DNA of 64,000 nucleotides, taken from the NCBI RefSeq assembly GCF_014268935.2, contig NZ_JABWRJ020000003.1, positions 921,501 through 985,500 of the forward strand, written 5' to 3'. A program made the position numbers and the translations under genes. Source of the DNA: Pseudomonas peradeniyensis. GTDB taxonomy: Bacteria > Pseudomonadota > Gammaproteobacteria > Pseudomonadales > Pseudomonadaceae. The number at the start of each line of letters is the position of its first letter. Positions within the stretch are counted from its first letter, which is position 1. Shown here in pieces: positions 24,805-33,357 of this stretch. The notes beneath the pieces are model-generated. The model saw nothing but the letters and a program-made list of their open reading frames with translations. It was not told where the DNA came from and did no database searches.

Positions 24805-26658
24805 TCAGTATTGGTACCACTTGAGCTCCAGCATCACCTCGTTCTGCGCCGTGGCCAGATGACTGAACTGCCGCGAAGCGCTCAAGCGTAGCCCCAGGTC
24901 CCGGCTGATCTCCCACTGCTGGTTCAGGCTCACGCTGCGCCGTACCTCGCCATTGGTGAAGTAATCACCCTTGGCTTCCAGGGTCAGGTTGCCCAGCGGA
25001 TTGCGCCACAGCAGCCCGCCATTGAACCCGGCCGCCGGTGAGATGAACTCGGCGAAGTCGTTGTGGTGTTCCACCCGCACTGTACCCAGGGCAAAGCCCA
25101 GCAGGTCGTCGCCCAGCTGCCAGGTACCGCCAGCGCCGCCATTGACGTGGCTGACCAGCACCTCGTCGTCGTGCTTGCCCGGCACCCGCTCCAGGCCACC
25201 GGCGACCTGCCACGACCAGGGCTTGAGCAACTCATTGCGCGGGGTCAGCGAGCGGATGGTGGCCAGGTCCAGGCGCTGCACCTGCCAGTCGTTGCCCTCG
25301 TACTGGCGCAGCTTGAGCTGGAGGATCTCGATCTGCGCGCCCAGCGGGAAGCCGTACAGGTTGTCGTTGAGGTCGTGGTAGGCCATGCGCAGGCCGTACT
25401 CGGCATAGGCGCGGTCTTCGCGGGTCCCGACGCCCAGTTGCCAGGTGCGCGACTGATGACCATCCTCGGGCAGGCCCGGGCGCTCGATCGCCAGCGGGGG
25501 CGGCGGGTTGCGGTTGATCGCCCTGAGCAGCTCGAAACTGCGCGCGGCCTGGGCCGGGTCGCGCTCCTGGCCGTTGGCCCGGTAGCGCTCCAGACGGTAG
25601 GCGGCATCCTGCACCAGCGCCTGGCGCTCGCGGGGCAGGGCGGTGAAGTCGGGGCTCCGCAGGTGGGTGGTGTCGGCACTGATGGCCAGGACCTGCTGTT
25701 TTTCCTCATGCGCCAGCGGCTCGGCGCGGGCCAGCAGCTCGCGCTCGCGGGAGGGGCGATAGCGCACGTCGGAGACCAGCCCCGACTGCTTGACCGCCTT
25801 GACCGTGTCGGTGGGGATCGCGGTCAGCGGGAACTGCGAGGTCAGGTCCAGGCTCGGGCGCGCCACCTGCAGCAGTTCCAGCAGGCGGTAGGAGCAGTTC
25901 TCGTCGAAGAAGAAGTAGTCGAACTTGACCTGCCTGAGCTCCCACACGTGCTCGACCATGCGCCCGGTTTCCTGCGGCGTCAGGTCCAGCTGGTATTCCC
26001 ACAGGTCGCGGTTCTCAAGGCTGCGGTATTCGGAGAGTTTCTCCTGGTAGGGCATGATCGCGAACAATCCGGGGTAGCCGCCCATCAGGCCTTTCCAGGC
26101 ATAGAGGATGCTGTTGTCGCTGCCTTCGATGTAGGCGCCGAAGTTGATCGCGTAGCTCAGCAGCGTGGTGTCGTCGCGGCGGCTGCTGGACTGGTCGATG
26201 CGCAGCAACGTGTGGCCGAACATCGACGACGGGCTGTTGAGGTAGGCCGCCGGGAAGATCAGCGTCGCGCTGTGCGGGTCGATGGACGTGTACCAGGTCT
26301 TGAACTCCTGGCAGTCCGGGCTCGGCAGGTCGGTCAGGCCCAGCTGCTCACTTAGCCAGCGGGTACGCGCGGGAAACACGCACTGGGCATGCTTGTCGCC
26401 CAGGCTGGCCGGGGCGTACAGGGCGGCGACCGTGGCCTGCAGCTCCTGGTCCGGGTGATGGGCGCCATCTTCGGCGAGGAAGAAGCGTCGATCGTCCACA
26501 TAGCTGCGCCAGCCGCCGAGCTTGGCGGTCTCGTAGTGCCCGAGGGCGATCCAGTAGGGCGTGGCCGCCAACTGCTGGACGCGGGCCGGGTCGAGCTGGG
26601 GTGCGGCATGAATCGGTGCGCTGACGATCAGCGCCAGGGAAGCGAGGCGTTTGAGCAT
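24805..26658 (-). CDS. DUF4105 / Lnb N-terminal-like periplasmic or outer-membrane protein
   Basis: 617 residues. Signal peptide MLKRLASLALIVSAPIHAA. The middle holds the DUF4105 pattern: PAAYLNSPSSMFGHTLLRID, LLSYAINFGA, KGLMGGYPG and FFFDENCSYRLLELL, with conserved His and Cys reminiscent of NlpC-like folds. The last ~200 residues have alternating strands and end in LELKWYQY, a terminal aromatic typical of an outer-membrane barrel. The ATG at 26658 is used; a TTG three codons upstream with AGGA is an alternative. Role unknown, probably envelope hydrolase or binding. Confidence 0.78.
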   Translation of the reverse strand: MLKRLASLALIVSAPIHAAPQLDPARVQQLAATPYWIALGHYETAKLGGWRSYVDDRRFFLAEDGAHHPDQELQATVAALYAPASLGDKHAQCVFPARTRWLSEQLGLTDLPSPDCQEFKTWYTSIDPHSATLIFPAAYLNSPSSMFGHTLLRIDQSSSRRDDTTLLSYAINFGAYIEGSDNSILYAWKGLMGGYPGLFAIMPYQEKLSEYRSLENRDLWEYQLDLTPQETGRMVEHVWELRQVKFDYFFFDENCSYRLLELLQVARPSLDLTSQFPLTAIPTDTVKAVKQSGLVSDVRYRPSRERELLARAEPLAHEEKQQVLAISADTTHLRSPDFTALPRERQALVQDAAYRLERYRANGQERDPAQAARSFELLRAINRNPPPPLAIERPGLPEDGHQSRTWQLGVGTREDRAYAEYGLRMAYHDLNDNLYGFPLGAQIEILQLKLRQYEGNDWQVQRLDLATIRSLTPRNELLKPWSWQVAGGLERVPGKHDDEVLVSHVNGGAGGTWQLGDDLLGFALGTVRVEHHNDFAEFISPAAGFNGGLLWRNPLGNLTLEAKGDYFTNGEVRRSVSLNQQWEISRDLGLRLSASRQFSHLATAQNEVMLELKWYQY

Positions 26659-26736
26659 GTCGGGCAACTACATCCTGATGATGCCGGAAGGTGAAGCGCC
26701 AAGCCCGCCCCGCAACCGGGGCGGGAGGCGTGGAAC

Positions 26737-27225
26737 TCAAGCCTCGGTGGCGTACTTGGCCAGTTGCGGGTCGCTCTTGAGCACGGCCAGGGTGTTGGAG
26801 TGGACAGTCTCGGCAGTCACGTCGGCGCTGCTGAAGATCTGCTGGAAGTGCTCATGGGTGACGGCGGCGAAGCGCGCGCGGTCTTCAGGGGCCACACCGA
26901 GGACCACGGCATAGGTGGTCAGGGCTTCGCCCTGGCCCTGGGCCATGTCTTCGGAGAGCTCGTTCATCATGCCGTTCATGGCGAACCAGGATTTGCCGCC
27001 ATAGGTGAGCGCGGCCTTGGTCGAGCAGCCGTTGGTGCCCGAGGTCATGCCGAAGGTTGCGTTGCCGGAGGTGCCGTTGGTGGTGGAAGCCAGGAAGTGG
27101 GCCGGTGTGCCGCGCTGGCCCTCGAACAGCAGGTTGCCCCAGCCGCAGTTCGGGCCGCCCGGCGCTTCGGCCATGGCGTTGATCGAGACAGCGGCGAACA
27201 GAGTACCCAGAAGAATCCGTTTCAT
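26737..27225 (-). CDS. DUF3015 periplasmic protein
   Basis: 162 residues with a signal peptide (MKRILLGTLFAAVSINAMAEA) and the family pattern NCGWGNLLFEGQRGTPAHFLASTTNGTSGN. Two Cys in the mature part may form a disulphide. Probably periplasmic; function unknown. It is divergent from the Lon-type protease gene, with 254 bases between them where I see no other gene. Confidence 0.85.
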   Translation of the reverse strand: MKRILLGTLFAAVSINAMAEAPGGPNCGWGNLLFEGQRGTPAHFLASTTNGTSGNATFGMTSGTNGCSTKAALTYGGKSWFAMNGMMNELSEDMAQGQGEALTTYAVVLGVAPEDRARFAAVTHEHFQQIFSSADVTAETVHSNTLAVLKSDPQLAKYATEA

Positions 27226-27479
27226 AGCGTTGTTCTCTTTCTCAAGTGACGTACCAATGGTCAGGGTTCTGGCAACGCGGTTGCCAGGGCGGGAGGATTT
27301 CCATCCCCCTGCGCAGCTTGGAGTTTAGGCACGATCCAAAGGTTGCGTTGTTTATTGCGAAAAATTGCTTGCGCGATCGGCCATGTTGGGCTGTGACATA
27401 AAGTCCCACGGAGCCTTGCCGCTGCGCGCCGGCAGCGCCAGAATGCCTTTCATCCGCCCCGCCGAAGTAAGGAAACCCA

Positions 27480-29918
27480 ATGCCCGATCCTGTCGCCTCG
27501 CGCCTGCGTCTCGCGCCCGAAGCCCTGACCCGGCGTTTCTCCGCTGAACAGTTCGCTTTCTCCAACACCGACGACCTGGAGCCGTTTCGTGGCGTCCTGG
27601 GCCAGGAACGTGCCGTCGAGGCCCTGCAGTTCGGCGTGGCCATGCCGCGCCCCGGTTACAACGTGTATGTGATGGGCGAGCCCGGCACGGGCCGCTTCTC
27701 CTTCGTCAAGCGTTACCTCAAGGCTGAAGGCAAGCGCCAGCACACCCCGGCCGACTGGCTGTACGTCAACAACTTCGAGGACTCCCGCGAGCCCCGGGCC
27801 CTTGAGCTGCCGTCCGGCAGCGCCCATGAGTTCATCAACGACATGAACGGGCTGATCGACAACCTGCTGGCGACCTTCCCGGCGGTGTTCGAGCACCCGT
27901 CGTACCAGCAGAAGAAGAGTGCCATCGACCGTGCCTTCAACCAGCGCTACGACCGGGCGCTGGACGTGATCGAGCGGGCCTCGCTGGAAAAGGACGTGGC
28001 GCTGTACCGCGACAGCAGCAATGTCGCTTTCACCCCCATGGCAGATGGCAAGGCGCTGGACGAAGCCGAATTCGCCCAACTGCCGGAGGCATTGCGCGAG
28101 CGTTTCCACGAGGACATCGCCGAGCTGGAGGAGCGCCTGAACGAGGAGCTCTCCAGCCTGCCGCAGTGGAAGCGCGAATCGAACAACCAGTTGCGCCAGC
28201 TCAACGAAGAGACCATCACCCTCGCCCTGCAGCCGCTGCTGGCGCCGCTGTCGGAGAAGTACGCGGAAAACGCCGCGGTGTGCGCTTACCTGCAATCGAT
28301 GCAGTTGAACCTGCTGCGCACCGTGGTCGAACAGTTGGTCGACGACAGCAAGACCGACGCCGTGGCGCGCAAGATGCTCGAAGAGCAGTACGCGCCCAAC
28401 CTGGTGGTCGGCCATCCCGGCAAGGGCGGGGCGCCGGTGGTGTTCGAGCCGCATCCGACCTACGACAACCTGTTCGGCCGTATCGAATACAGCACCGACC
28501 AGGGCGCGTTGTATACCTCCTACCGCCAGCTGCGTGCGGGGGCATTGCACCGCGCCAACGGCGGCTTCCTGATCCTGGAAGCGGAGAAGATGCTCGGCGA
28601 GCCGTTCGTCTGGGACGCGCTCAAGCGTGCCCTGCAATCGCGCAAGTTGAAGATGGAGTCGCCGCTGGGCGAACTGGGCCGCGTCGCCACCGTCAGCCTG
28701 ACGCCGCAGATGATCCCGCTCAGCGTCAAGCTGGTAATCATCGGCTCGCGCCAGCTGTACTACGCGCTGCAGGACCATGACTCGGACTTCCAGGAGATGT
28801 TCCGGGTGCTGGTGGACTTCGACGAAGACATGCCCATGGTCGACGAGAACCTGGAGCAGTTCGCCCAGCTGTTGCGTACCCGCACCAACGAAGAAGGCAT
28901 GGCGCCGCTGACCAGCGACGCGGTGGCGCGCCTGGCCACCTACAGCGCGCGCCTGGCCGAGAACCAGTCGCGGCTGTCGGCGCGGATCGGCGATTTGTTC
29001 CAGCTGGTCAGCGAGGCGGATTTCATCCGCCAGCTGGCCAACGAGGCCATGACCGACGCCGGCCACATCGAGCGTGCGCTCAAGGCCAAGGCCCAGCGCA
29101 CCGGGCGGGTCTCGCAGCGGGTGCTCGACGACATGCTCGCCGGGATCATCCTGATCGACACCGAAGGCGCGGCAATCGGCAAGTGCAACGGCCTGACCGT
29201 GCTCGAGGTCGGTGATTCGGCGTTCGGCATGCCGGCGCGGATTTCCGCCACGGTCTATCCGGGCGGCAGCGGCATCGTCGACATCGAGCGCGAGGTCAAC
29301 CTCGGGCAGCCGATCCACTCCAAGGGGGTGATGATCCTCACCGGCTACCTGGGCAGCCGCTACGCCCAGGAGTTCCCCCTGGCGATCTCGGCGAGCATTG
29401 CCCTGGAGCAGTCCTACGGCTACGTCGATGGCGACAGCGCCTCGCTGGGCGAGGCCTGCACATTGATCTCGGCGCTGTCGCGCACGCCGCTCAAGCAGTG
29501 CTTCGCCATCACCGGCTCGATCAACCAGTTCGGCGAGGTGCAGGCGGTCGGCGGGGTCAACGAGAAAATCGAAGGCTTCTTCCGCCTCTGCGAGGCCCGT
29601 GGCCTGACCGGCGAACAGGGCGTGATCATCCCGCGGGCCAACGTCGCCACGCTGATGCTCGACGAGCGGGTGGTGCAGGCGGTCGAGGCCGGGCGCTTCC
29701 ATGTCTACGCCGTCAGCCAGGCCGACGAGGCGCTGAGCCTGCTGGTCGGCGAGGAAGCCGGCGCGGTCGACGACAAGGGCGAATTCGCCGAGGGCAGCGT
29801 CAACGCCCGGGTGGTCGAGCGCCTGCGGGTGATCGCCGAGATGATCAGCGAGGAAGAGATCAAGGAGGCCGAGAAGGAGCGCATGGAGGAGGTCATCGCC
29901 CAGGCCAAGCCTGCCTGA
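27480..29918 (+). CDS. Lon-type AAA+ protease (LonC/YcbZ-like)
   Basis: 812 residues. N-terminal AAA part with MGEPGTGRFS as the P-loop, Arg in place of the usual Lys. A helical insertion with coiled coil follows (residues about 200-300), then the second AAA half (GALHRANGGFLILEAEKML, Walker B-like), then the Lon proteolytic domain. The catalytic dyad is visible as Ser653 (GDSASLGEAC) and Lys696 (VNEKIEGFF), 43 residues apart as in Lon. Cytoplasmic, single gene. The substrates of this subfamily are poorly known. Confidence 0.88.
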   Translation: MPDPVASRLRLAPEALTRRFSAEQFAFSNTDDLEPFRGVLGQERAVEALQFGVAMPRPGYNVYVMGEPGTGRFSFVKRYLKAEGKRQHTPADWLYVNNFEDSREPRALELPSGSAHEFINDMNGLIDNLLATFPAVFEHPSYQQKKSAIDRAFNQRYDRALDVIERASLEKDVALYRDSSNVAFTPMADGKALDEAEFAQLPEALRERFHEDIAELEERLNEELSSLPQWKRESNNQLRQLNEETITLALQPLLAPLSEKYAENAAVCAYLQSMQLNLLRTVVEQLVDDSKTDAVARKMLEEQYAPNLVVGHPGKGGAPVVFEPHPTYDNLFGRIEYSTDQGALYTSYRQLRAGALHRANGGFLILEAEKMLGEPFVWDALKRALQSRKLKMESPLGELGRVATVSLTPQMIPLSVKLVIIGSRQLYYALQDHDSDFQEMFRVLVDFDEDMPMVDENLEQFAQLLRTRTNEEGMAPLTSDAVARLATYSARLAENQSRLSARIGDLFQLVSEADFIRQLANEAMTDAGHIERALKAKAQRTGRVSQRVLDDMLAGIILIDTEGAAIGKCNGLTVLEVGDSAFGMPARISATVYPGGSGIVDIEREVNLGQPIHSKGVMILTGYLGSRYAQEFPLAISASIALEQSYGYVDGDSASLGEACTLISALSRTPLKQCFAITGSINQFGEVQAVGGVNEKIEGFFRLCEARGLTGEQGVIIPRANVATLMLDERVVQAVEAGRFHVYAVSQADEALSLLVGEEAGAVDDKGEFAEGSVNARVVERLRVIAEMISEEEIKEAEKERMEEVIAQAKPA

Positions 29919-29924
29919 GTCAAT

Positions 29925-29967
29925 AAACCGGCGTTGGCGGCCATGTGCTACCGTTCAGCGCCGGTTT
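29925..29967 (+). terminator. Likely terminator of the Lon-type gene
   Basis: AAACCGGCG (29925-29933) pairs with CGCCGGTTT (29959-29967) across a large 25-base loop; TTCC follows. Confidence 0.4.
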
Positions 29968-30032
29968 TCCAACTTTTTCCTCAGCTCGGCTAAAGTGGAA
30001 CTTAAGGACGTTGTCAGGGTTCAGGATGGAAA

Positions 30033-30053
30033 CAGCCTGAGGGTTTCAGGCTG
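30033..30053 (+). other. Small hairpin upstream of the 30.08 kb gene
   Basis: CAGCCTGA (30033-30040) pairs with TCAGGCTG (30046-30053) across five bases, 28 bases before the start codon. Role unknown. Confidence 0.35.
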
Positions 30054-30081
30054 AACAGGGCTTTACAGAGGGGACGCCGCC

Positions 30082-30420
30082 ATGCGCAACCTCAGCCTCA
30101 CCCGCCAGTGCCTGGGCCTGGTGACCCGCATCGAATGCAGCATCCGTCCGCTGGCCGGGGACAACGGCATGTGGACCTTGCTGTTCGCCGCCGGCATGGC
30201 CGGCGAACAACCCTCGGCGATCAAGGCCCAGGGCCCGTTCCATGGGCCGATGGTGGCCGAGTCGGTGATGAACGCCATCGTCGACAGCCTCACCCTTCAT
30301 GGTTATCAGGTCGCGGAGGACCCGCAGATCTGGTGCCTGCACCTGCAGGCGCAGTTGCGCCGGATCAACGGTGAGCGGTGCCGCAATCTTGGGGACTATC
30401 AGTTCCATCCGGAGACCTGA
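30082..30420 (+). CDS. Conserved hypothetical protein
   Basis: 112 residues, soluble, no signal peptide; AGAGGGGACG precedes the ATG. It begins MRNLSLTRQCLGLVTRIE and contains FAAGMAGEQPSAIKAQGPFHGP and two Cys near the C-terminus. The family was not recognised. It stands alone between the Lon-type gene and a REP pair. Confidence 0.7.
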   Translation: MRNLSLTRQCLGLVTRIECSIRPLAGDNGMWTLLFAAGMAGEQPSAIKAQGPFHGPMVAESVMNAIVDSLTLHGYQVAEDPQIWCLHLQAQLRRINGERCRNLGDYQFHPET

Positions 30421-30447
30421 GCGTTTTTCCTGTGGAACCAGGTTCCC

Positions 30448-30535
30448 GTGGGAGCGGGCTTGCCCCGCGATAGAGGCCCGGCCTGGCCATTGTGACAGGG
30501 CGGCTGGCGCCATCGCGGGGCAAGCCCGCTCCCAC
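30448..30535. repeat. REP pair (short arms)
   Basis: Perfect 24-base inverted arms at 30448-30471 and 30512-30535. Confidence 0.93.
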
Positions 30536-30663
30536 GAAGTCGCCTCCACAAAGTCTACTCGCACGATGCACTGCGGCAACCAGCCGCAGGCTTTTGCTGT
30601 CACAGGTGGCTGGCTATACTCGCGCTCGCTTTTCCAGTCACTTCACGAGTCCCCCTACTGTCC

Positions 30664-31152
30664 ATGGAACGTATCCTCGAAAACGCGATGTATGCCTCGC
30701 GCTGGCTGCTCGCCCCGATCTATTTCGGCCTCTCGCTGGGCCTGCTGGCATTGGCCCTGAAGTTCTTCCAGGAAATCATCCATGTCCTGCCCAACGTCTT
30801 CACCCTCGCCGAAGCCGACCTGATCCTGGTGATCCTGTCGCTGATCGACATGTCGCTGGTCGGCGGCCTGCTGGTGATGGTGATGATCTCCGGCTACGAG
30901 AACTTCGTCTCGCAGCTGGACATCGACGAGAGCAAGGAAAAGCTCAACTGGCTGGGCAAGATGGACTCCTCTTCGCTGAAGATGAAAGTCGCCGCCTCCA
31001 TCGTTGCCATCTCCTCGATCCACTTGCTGCGGGTGTTCATGGATGCGCAGAACATCTCCACCGACTACCTGATGTGGTACGTGATCATCCACATGACCTT
31101 CGTCATCTCGGCGTTTGTCATGGGTTACCTGGATCGTATTACCAAGCACTGA
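30664..31152 (+). CDS. YqhA/UPF0114 membrane protein
   Basis: 162 residues with about four membrane helices (starting near residues 10, 52, 108 and 137). Recognised from MERILENAMYASRWLLAPIYFGLSL and LSLIDMSLVGGLLVMVMISGYENFVS. A conserved inner-membrane protein of unknown function. Single gene flanked by REP pairs on both sides. Confidence 0.92.
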   Translation: MERILENAMYASRWLLAPIYFGLSLGLLALALKFFQEIIHVLPNVFTLAEADLILVILSLIDMSLVGGLLVMVMISGYENFVSQLDIDESKEKLNWLGKMDSSSLKMKVAASIVAISSIHLLRVFMDAQNISTDYLMWYVIIHMTFVISAFVMGYLDRITKH

Positions 31153-31166
31153 TTGGTCTGGGTGCT

Positions 31167-31262
31167 ATCGCGGGGCAAGTCGCATCGGCGCACCGCCGCT
31201 CCCACGCAGGCCTTGAGGGTTGCGTGGGAGCGGCGGTGCGCCGATGCGACTTGCCCCGCGAT
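31167..31262. repeat. REP pair, long-arm variant
   Basis: Perfect inverted 39-base arms at 31167-31205 and 31224-31262. Compared with the 24-base type, each arm carries an insert with the GCATCGGCGCACCGCC core between the outer blocks. Confidence 0.93.
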
Positions 31263-31348
31263 CTTTCTGACCGACGGCAGCTTGTGCTTTCGCCGTTGTC
31301 GTACAAAAAATGAGCACTCATGCGTGGTTCCCGCAGCGAGGTACGCCC

Positions 31349-31654
31349 ATGAACCTGCATCAGCTCAATACCGAGGCCAGGGCTGGCCATGTCGACGAAC
31401 TCAACCTGATCGCCATCGAAGGCGGTGACTACCTGCTCGAGGCCCGGGTCAAGGGCCGTGCCCACCCATTGGACGATGCGCGTGGCAAGCGTCTGCGTGT
31501 GCACTCTGTCGAAGATGCGCGTCAGCTCCTGCAAGCGCTTCCCCTGCTGTCGATGAACCTGGTGCACTGGTCCGTGCAGGACGAGATGTGCGGCCTGGGT
31601 CTGCACCCGGAAGAAGACCTCAAGGTCCCGATTTCCCAGCGTTCGGCCTGGTAG
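31349..31654 (+). CDS. DUF6482-type small protein
   Basis: 101 residues, start at 31349 with GCGAGG upstream; a longer in-frame extension has no ribosome site. Sequence MNLHQLNTEARAGHVDELNLIAIEGGDYLLEARV resembles the small Pseudomonas family DUF6482. Soluble, function unknown. It is 85 bases upstream of fklB. Confidence 0.75.
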   Translation: MNLHQLNTEARAGHVDELNLIAIEGGDYLLEARVKGRAHPLDDARGKRLRVHSVEDARQLLQALPLLSMNLVHWSVQDEMCGLGLHPEEDLKVPISQRSAW

Positions 31655-31739
31655 CTGCTTCGCGCGGCACCAGTGTGCTAGGCTGCTCGCCCTTTTCATT
31701 AGGGCGCGGATGCAGTGCGCCCTTAAGCGGAGCAAGCCA

Positions 31740-32357
31740 ATGTCCGAACTCAACCTGTCCACCGACGAATCCCGCGTCAGCTACGGCATCGGCCGCCAAC
31801 TGGGCGGCCAGCTGCGTGACAACCCGCCACCAGGCGTCAACCTGAACGCTATCGTTGCCGGCCTGACCGACGCCTTCAACGGCGCCGACAGCCGCGTCAG
31901 CGAAGAAGACCTGTCCGCCGCCTTCAAGGTCATCCGCGAAGTGATGCAGGCCGAAGCCGCTGCCAAGGCCGAAGCCGCCGCTGCCGCCGGCAAGGACTTC
32001 CTGGCCTTCAACGCCAAGCGCGAAGGCATCGTGACCCTGGCCTCGGGCCTGCAGTACGAAGTGCTGACCGCAGGCGAGGGCGCCAAGCCGACCCGCGAAG
32101 ACAACGTGCGTACCCACTACCACGGTACCCTGATCGACGGCACCGTGTTCGACAGCTCCTACGATCGCGGCCAACCAGCCGAATTCCCGGTCGGTGGCGT
32201 GATCGCCGGCTGGACCGAGGCCCTGCAGCTGATGAACGCCGGCAGCAAATGGCGCCTGTACGTGCCGAGCGAGCTGGCCTACGGCGCCCAGGGCGTCGGC
32301 AGCATCCCGCCGCACAGCACCCTGGTGTTCGACGTCGAGCTGCTCGACGTTCTGTAA
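31740..32357 (+). CDS. fklB: FKBP-type peptidyl-prolyl isomerase FklB
   Basis: 205 residues, FKBP22/FklB type. The N-terminal helical dimerisation domain (VSYGIGRQLGGQLRDN..., about 1-85) is followed by the FKBP domain with HYHGTLIDGTVFDSSYDRG, VIAGWTEALQLM and YVPSELAYG. CGGAG precedes the ATG at 31740; a start 10 codons upstream is rejected. Cytoplasmic, as there is no signal peptide. The gene order fklB - small iron-regulated ORF - ispB - rplU matches P. aeruginosa. Confidence 0.93.
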   Translation: MSELNLSTDESRVSYGIGRQLGGQLRDNPPPGVNLNAIVAGLTDAFNGADSRVSEEDLSAAFKVIREVMQAEAAAKAEAAAAAGKDFLAFNAKREGIVTLASGLQYEVLTAGEGAKPTREDNVRTHYHGTLIDGTVFDSSYDRGQPAEFPVGGVIAGWTEALQLMNAGSKWRLYVPSELAYGAQGVGSIPPHSTLVFDVELLDVL

Positions 32358-32363
32358 TGCCTG

Positions 32364-32428
32364 ATCGCGGGGCAAGCCCGCTCCCACTGGTGCTCTGCTA
32401 CCGCGTGGGAGCGGGCTTGCCCCGCGAT
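32364..32428. repeat. REP pair (short arms)
   Basis: 24-base inverted arms at 32364-32387 and 32405-32428, between the converging fklB and the Fur-box gene. Confidence 0.92.
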
Positions 32429-32433
32429 GCCTT

Positions 32434-32679
32434 TCAGTTCCAATCCGTTCCCCCCGGGCGCAACGCCCGCGCATAGCAGAACAGAAACAGATTCCTCACC
32501 AGCTCCTTGAGCACCCCGGGTTCACTCGAATTCAGCCCCGTGAGGTCCAGGTCACCCTGGTCACGCAGTTCGTCGAGCGCGTCTTCCTCGAGCACGGCGC
32601 ACACTTCGCCGGTCTCGCGATGCAGGATGCGCAGGTAGGGGTGGGGGCGGTCGAGCCAGGCGTCGATCAGATAGGTCAT
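32434..32679 (-). CDS. Small conserved protein with Fur-box promoter (PA4570-like)
   Basis: 81 residues, acidic N-terminal half (LEEDALDELRDQGDLDLTG), soluble, strong AAGGAG ribosome site. A good Fur-type site lies 30-48 bases upstream of the ATG, so it should be induced in iron starvation. By synteny (fklB, this gene, ispB, rplU) it corresponds to PA4570 of P. aeruginosa, which I recall as an iron-repressed gene of unknown function. No metal-binding motif is visible. Confidence 0.82.
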   Translation of the reverse strand: MTYLIDAWLDRPHPYLRILHRETGEVCAVLEEDALDELRDQGDLDLTGLNSSEPGVLKELVRNLFLFCYARALRPGGTDWN

Positions 32680-32708
32680 GGCTATTCTCCTTGGATAGCG
32701 TTTCCAAT

Positions 32709-32727
32709 GAGAATAATTCTTATTATC
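32709..32727 (-). promoter_or_regulatory. Fur box
   Basis: GAGAATAATTCTTATTATC matches the 19-bp Fur consensus GATAATGATAATCATTATC at 14 of 19 positions by hand count and lies just upstream of the small PA4570-like gene. Confidence 0.8.
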
Positions 32728-32830
32728 AAAATAGCAAGGGACTATTGGAAGAAATCTTCCGAATGGTGCAGGCGATCCTGTTGCAGGATCTGTCAGGGCC
32801 GCCCGCAGGGCAGCCCCTAGGGGCAGGAGA

Positions 32831-33172
32831 TCAGACCTTGCGCACGAACTCGGACTTGAGCTTCATCGCGCCGATGCCGTCGATCTTGCAGTCGATGTCG
32901 TGGTCGCCATCGCACAGGCGGATGTTCTTGACCTTGGTACCGACCTTGACCACCAGGGACGAACCCTTGACCTTGAGGTCCTTGATCACGGTGACGGTGT
33001 CGCCGTCCTGCAGGACGTTGCCGACCGAATCCTTCTTCACCACGTCGTCGCTGGCGGCTTCGGCTTCGCCGTTGGCCGACCACTCGTGGGCGCATTCGGG
33101 GCAGATCAGTTGGGTGCCATCCTCATAGGTGTATTCGGAGTTGCATTTGGGGCAGGGTGGCAGAGTGCTCAC
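32831..33172 (-). CDS. PhnA/YjdM-family zinc-ribbon protein
   Basis: 113 residues from GTG 33172 with a strong AAGGAAA upstream. N-terminal zinc ribbon (CPKCNSEYTYEDG...ICPECAHEW; two CxxC pairs) and a C-terminal SH3-like domain (DGDTVTVIKDLKVKGSSLVVKVGTKVKNI). Despite the historical phnA name it is not part of a phosphonate operon here. Function uncertain. Confidence 0.9.
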   Translation of the reverse strand: MSTLPPCPKCNSEYTYEDGTQLICPECAHEWSANGEAEAASDDVVKKDSVGNVLQDGDTVTVIKDLKVKGSSLVVKVGTKVKNIRLCDGDHDIDCKIDGIGAMKLKSEFVRKV

Positions 33173-33244
33173 GGCGTTTCCTTTCAAGTACAGGCGGGTA
33201 AAGGCGCACATTGTATAAGGTTTTGGTGCTGGCTGCACAAATGC

Positions 33245-33340
33245 ATCGCGGGGCAAGTCGCATCGGCGCACCGCCGCTCCCACGCCATGATGTGTGCTGG
33301 CGTGGGAGCGGCGGTGCGCCGATGCGACTTGCCCCGCGAT
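33245..33340. repeat. REP pair, long-arm variant
   Basis: Perfect 39-base inverted arms at 33245-33283 and 33302-33340, the same arm sequence as in the pair at 31.2 kb. Confidence 0.93.
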
Positions 33341-33357
33341 GAGGGTGTTGCGATGAA

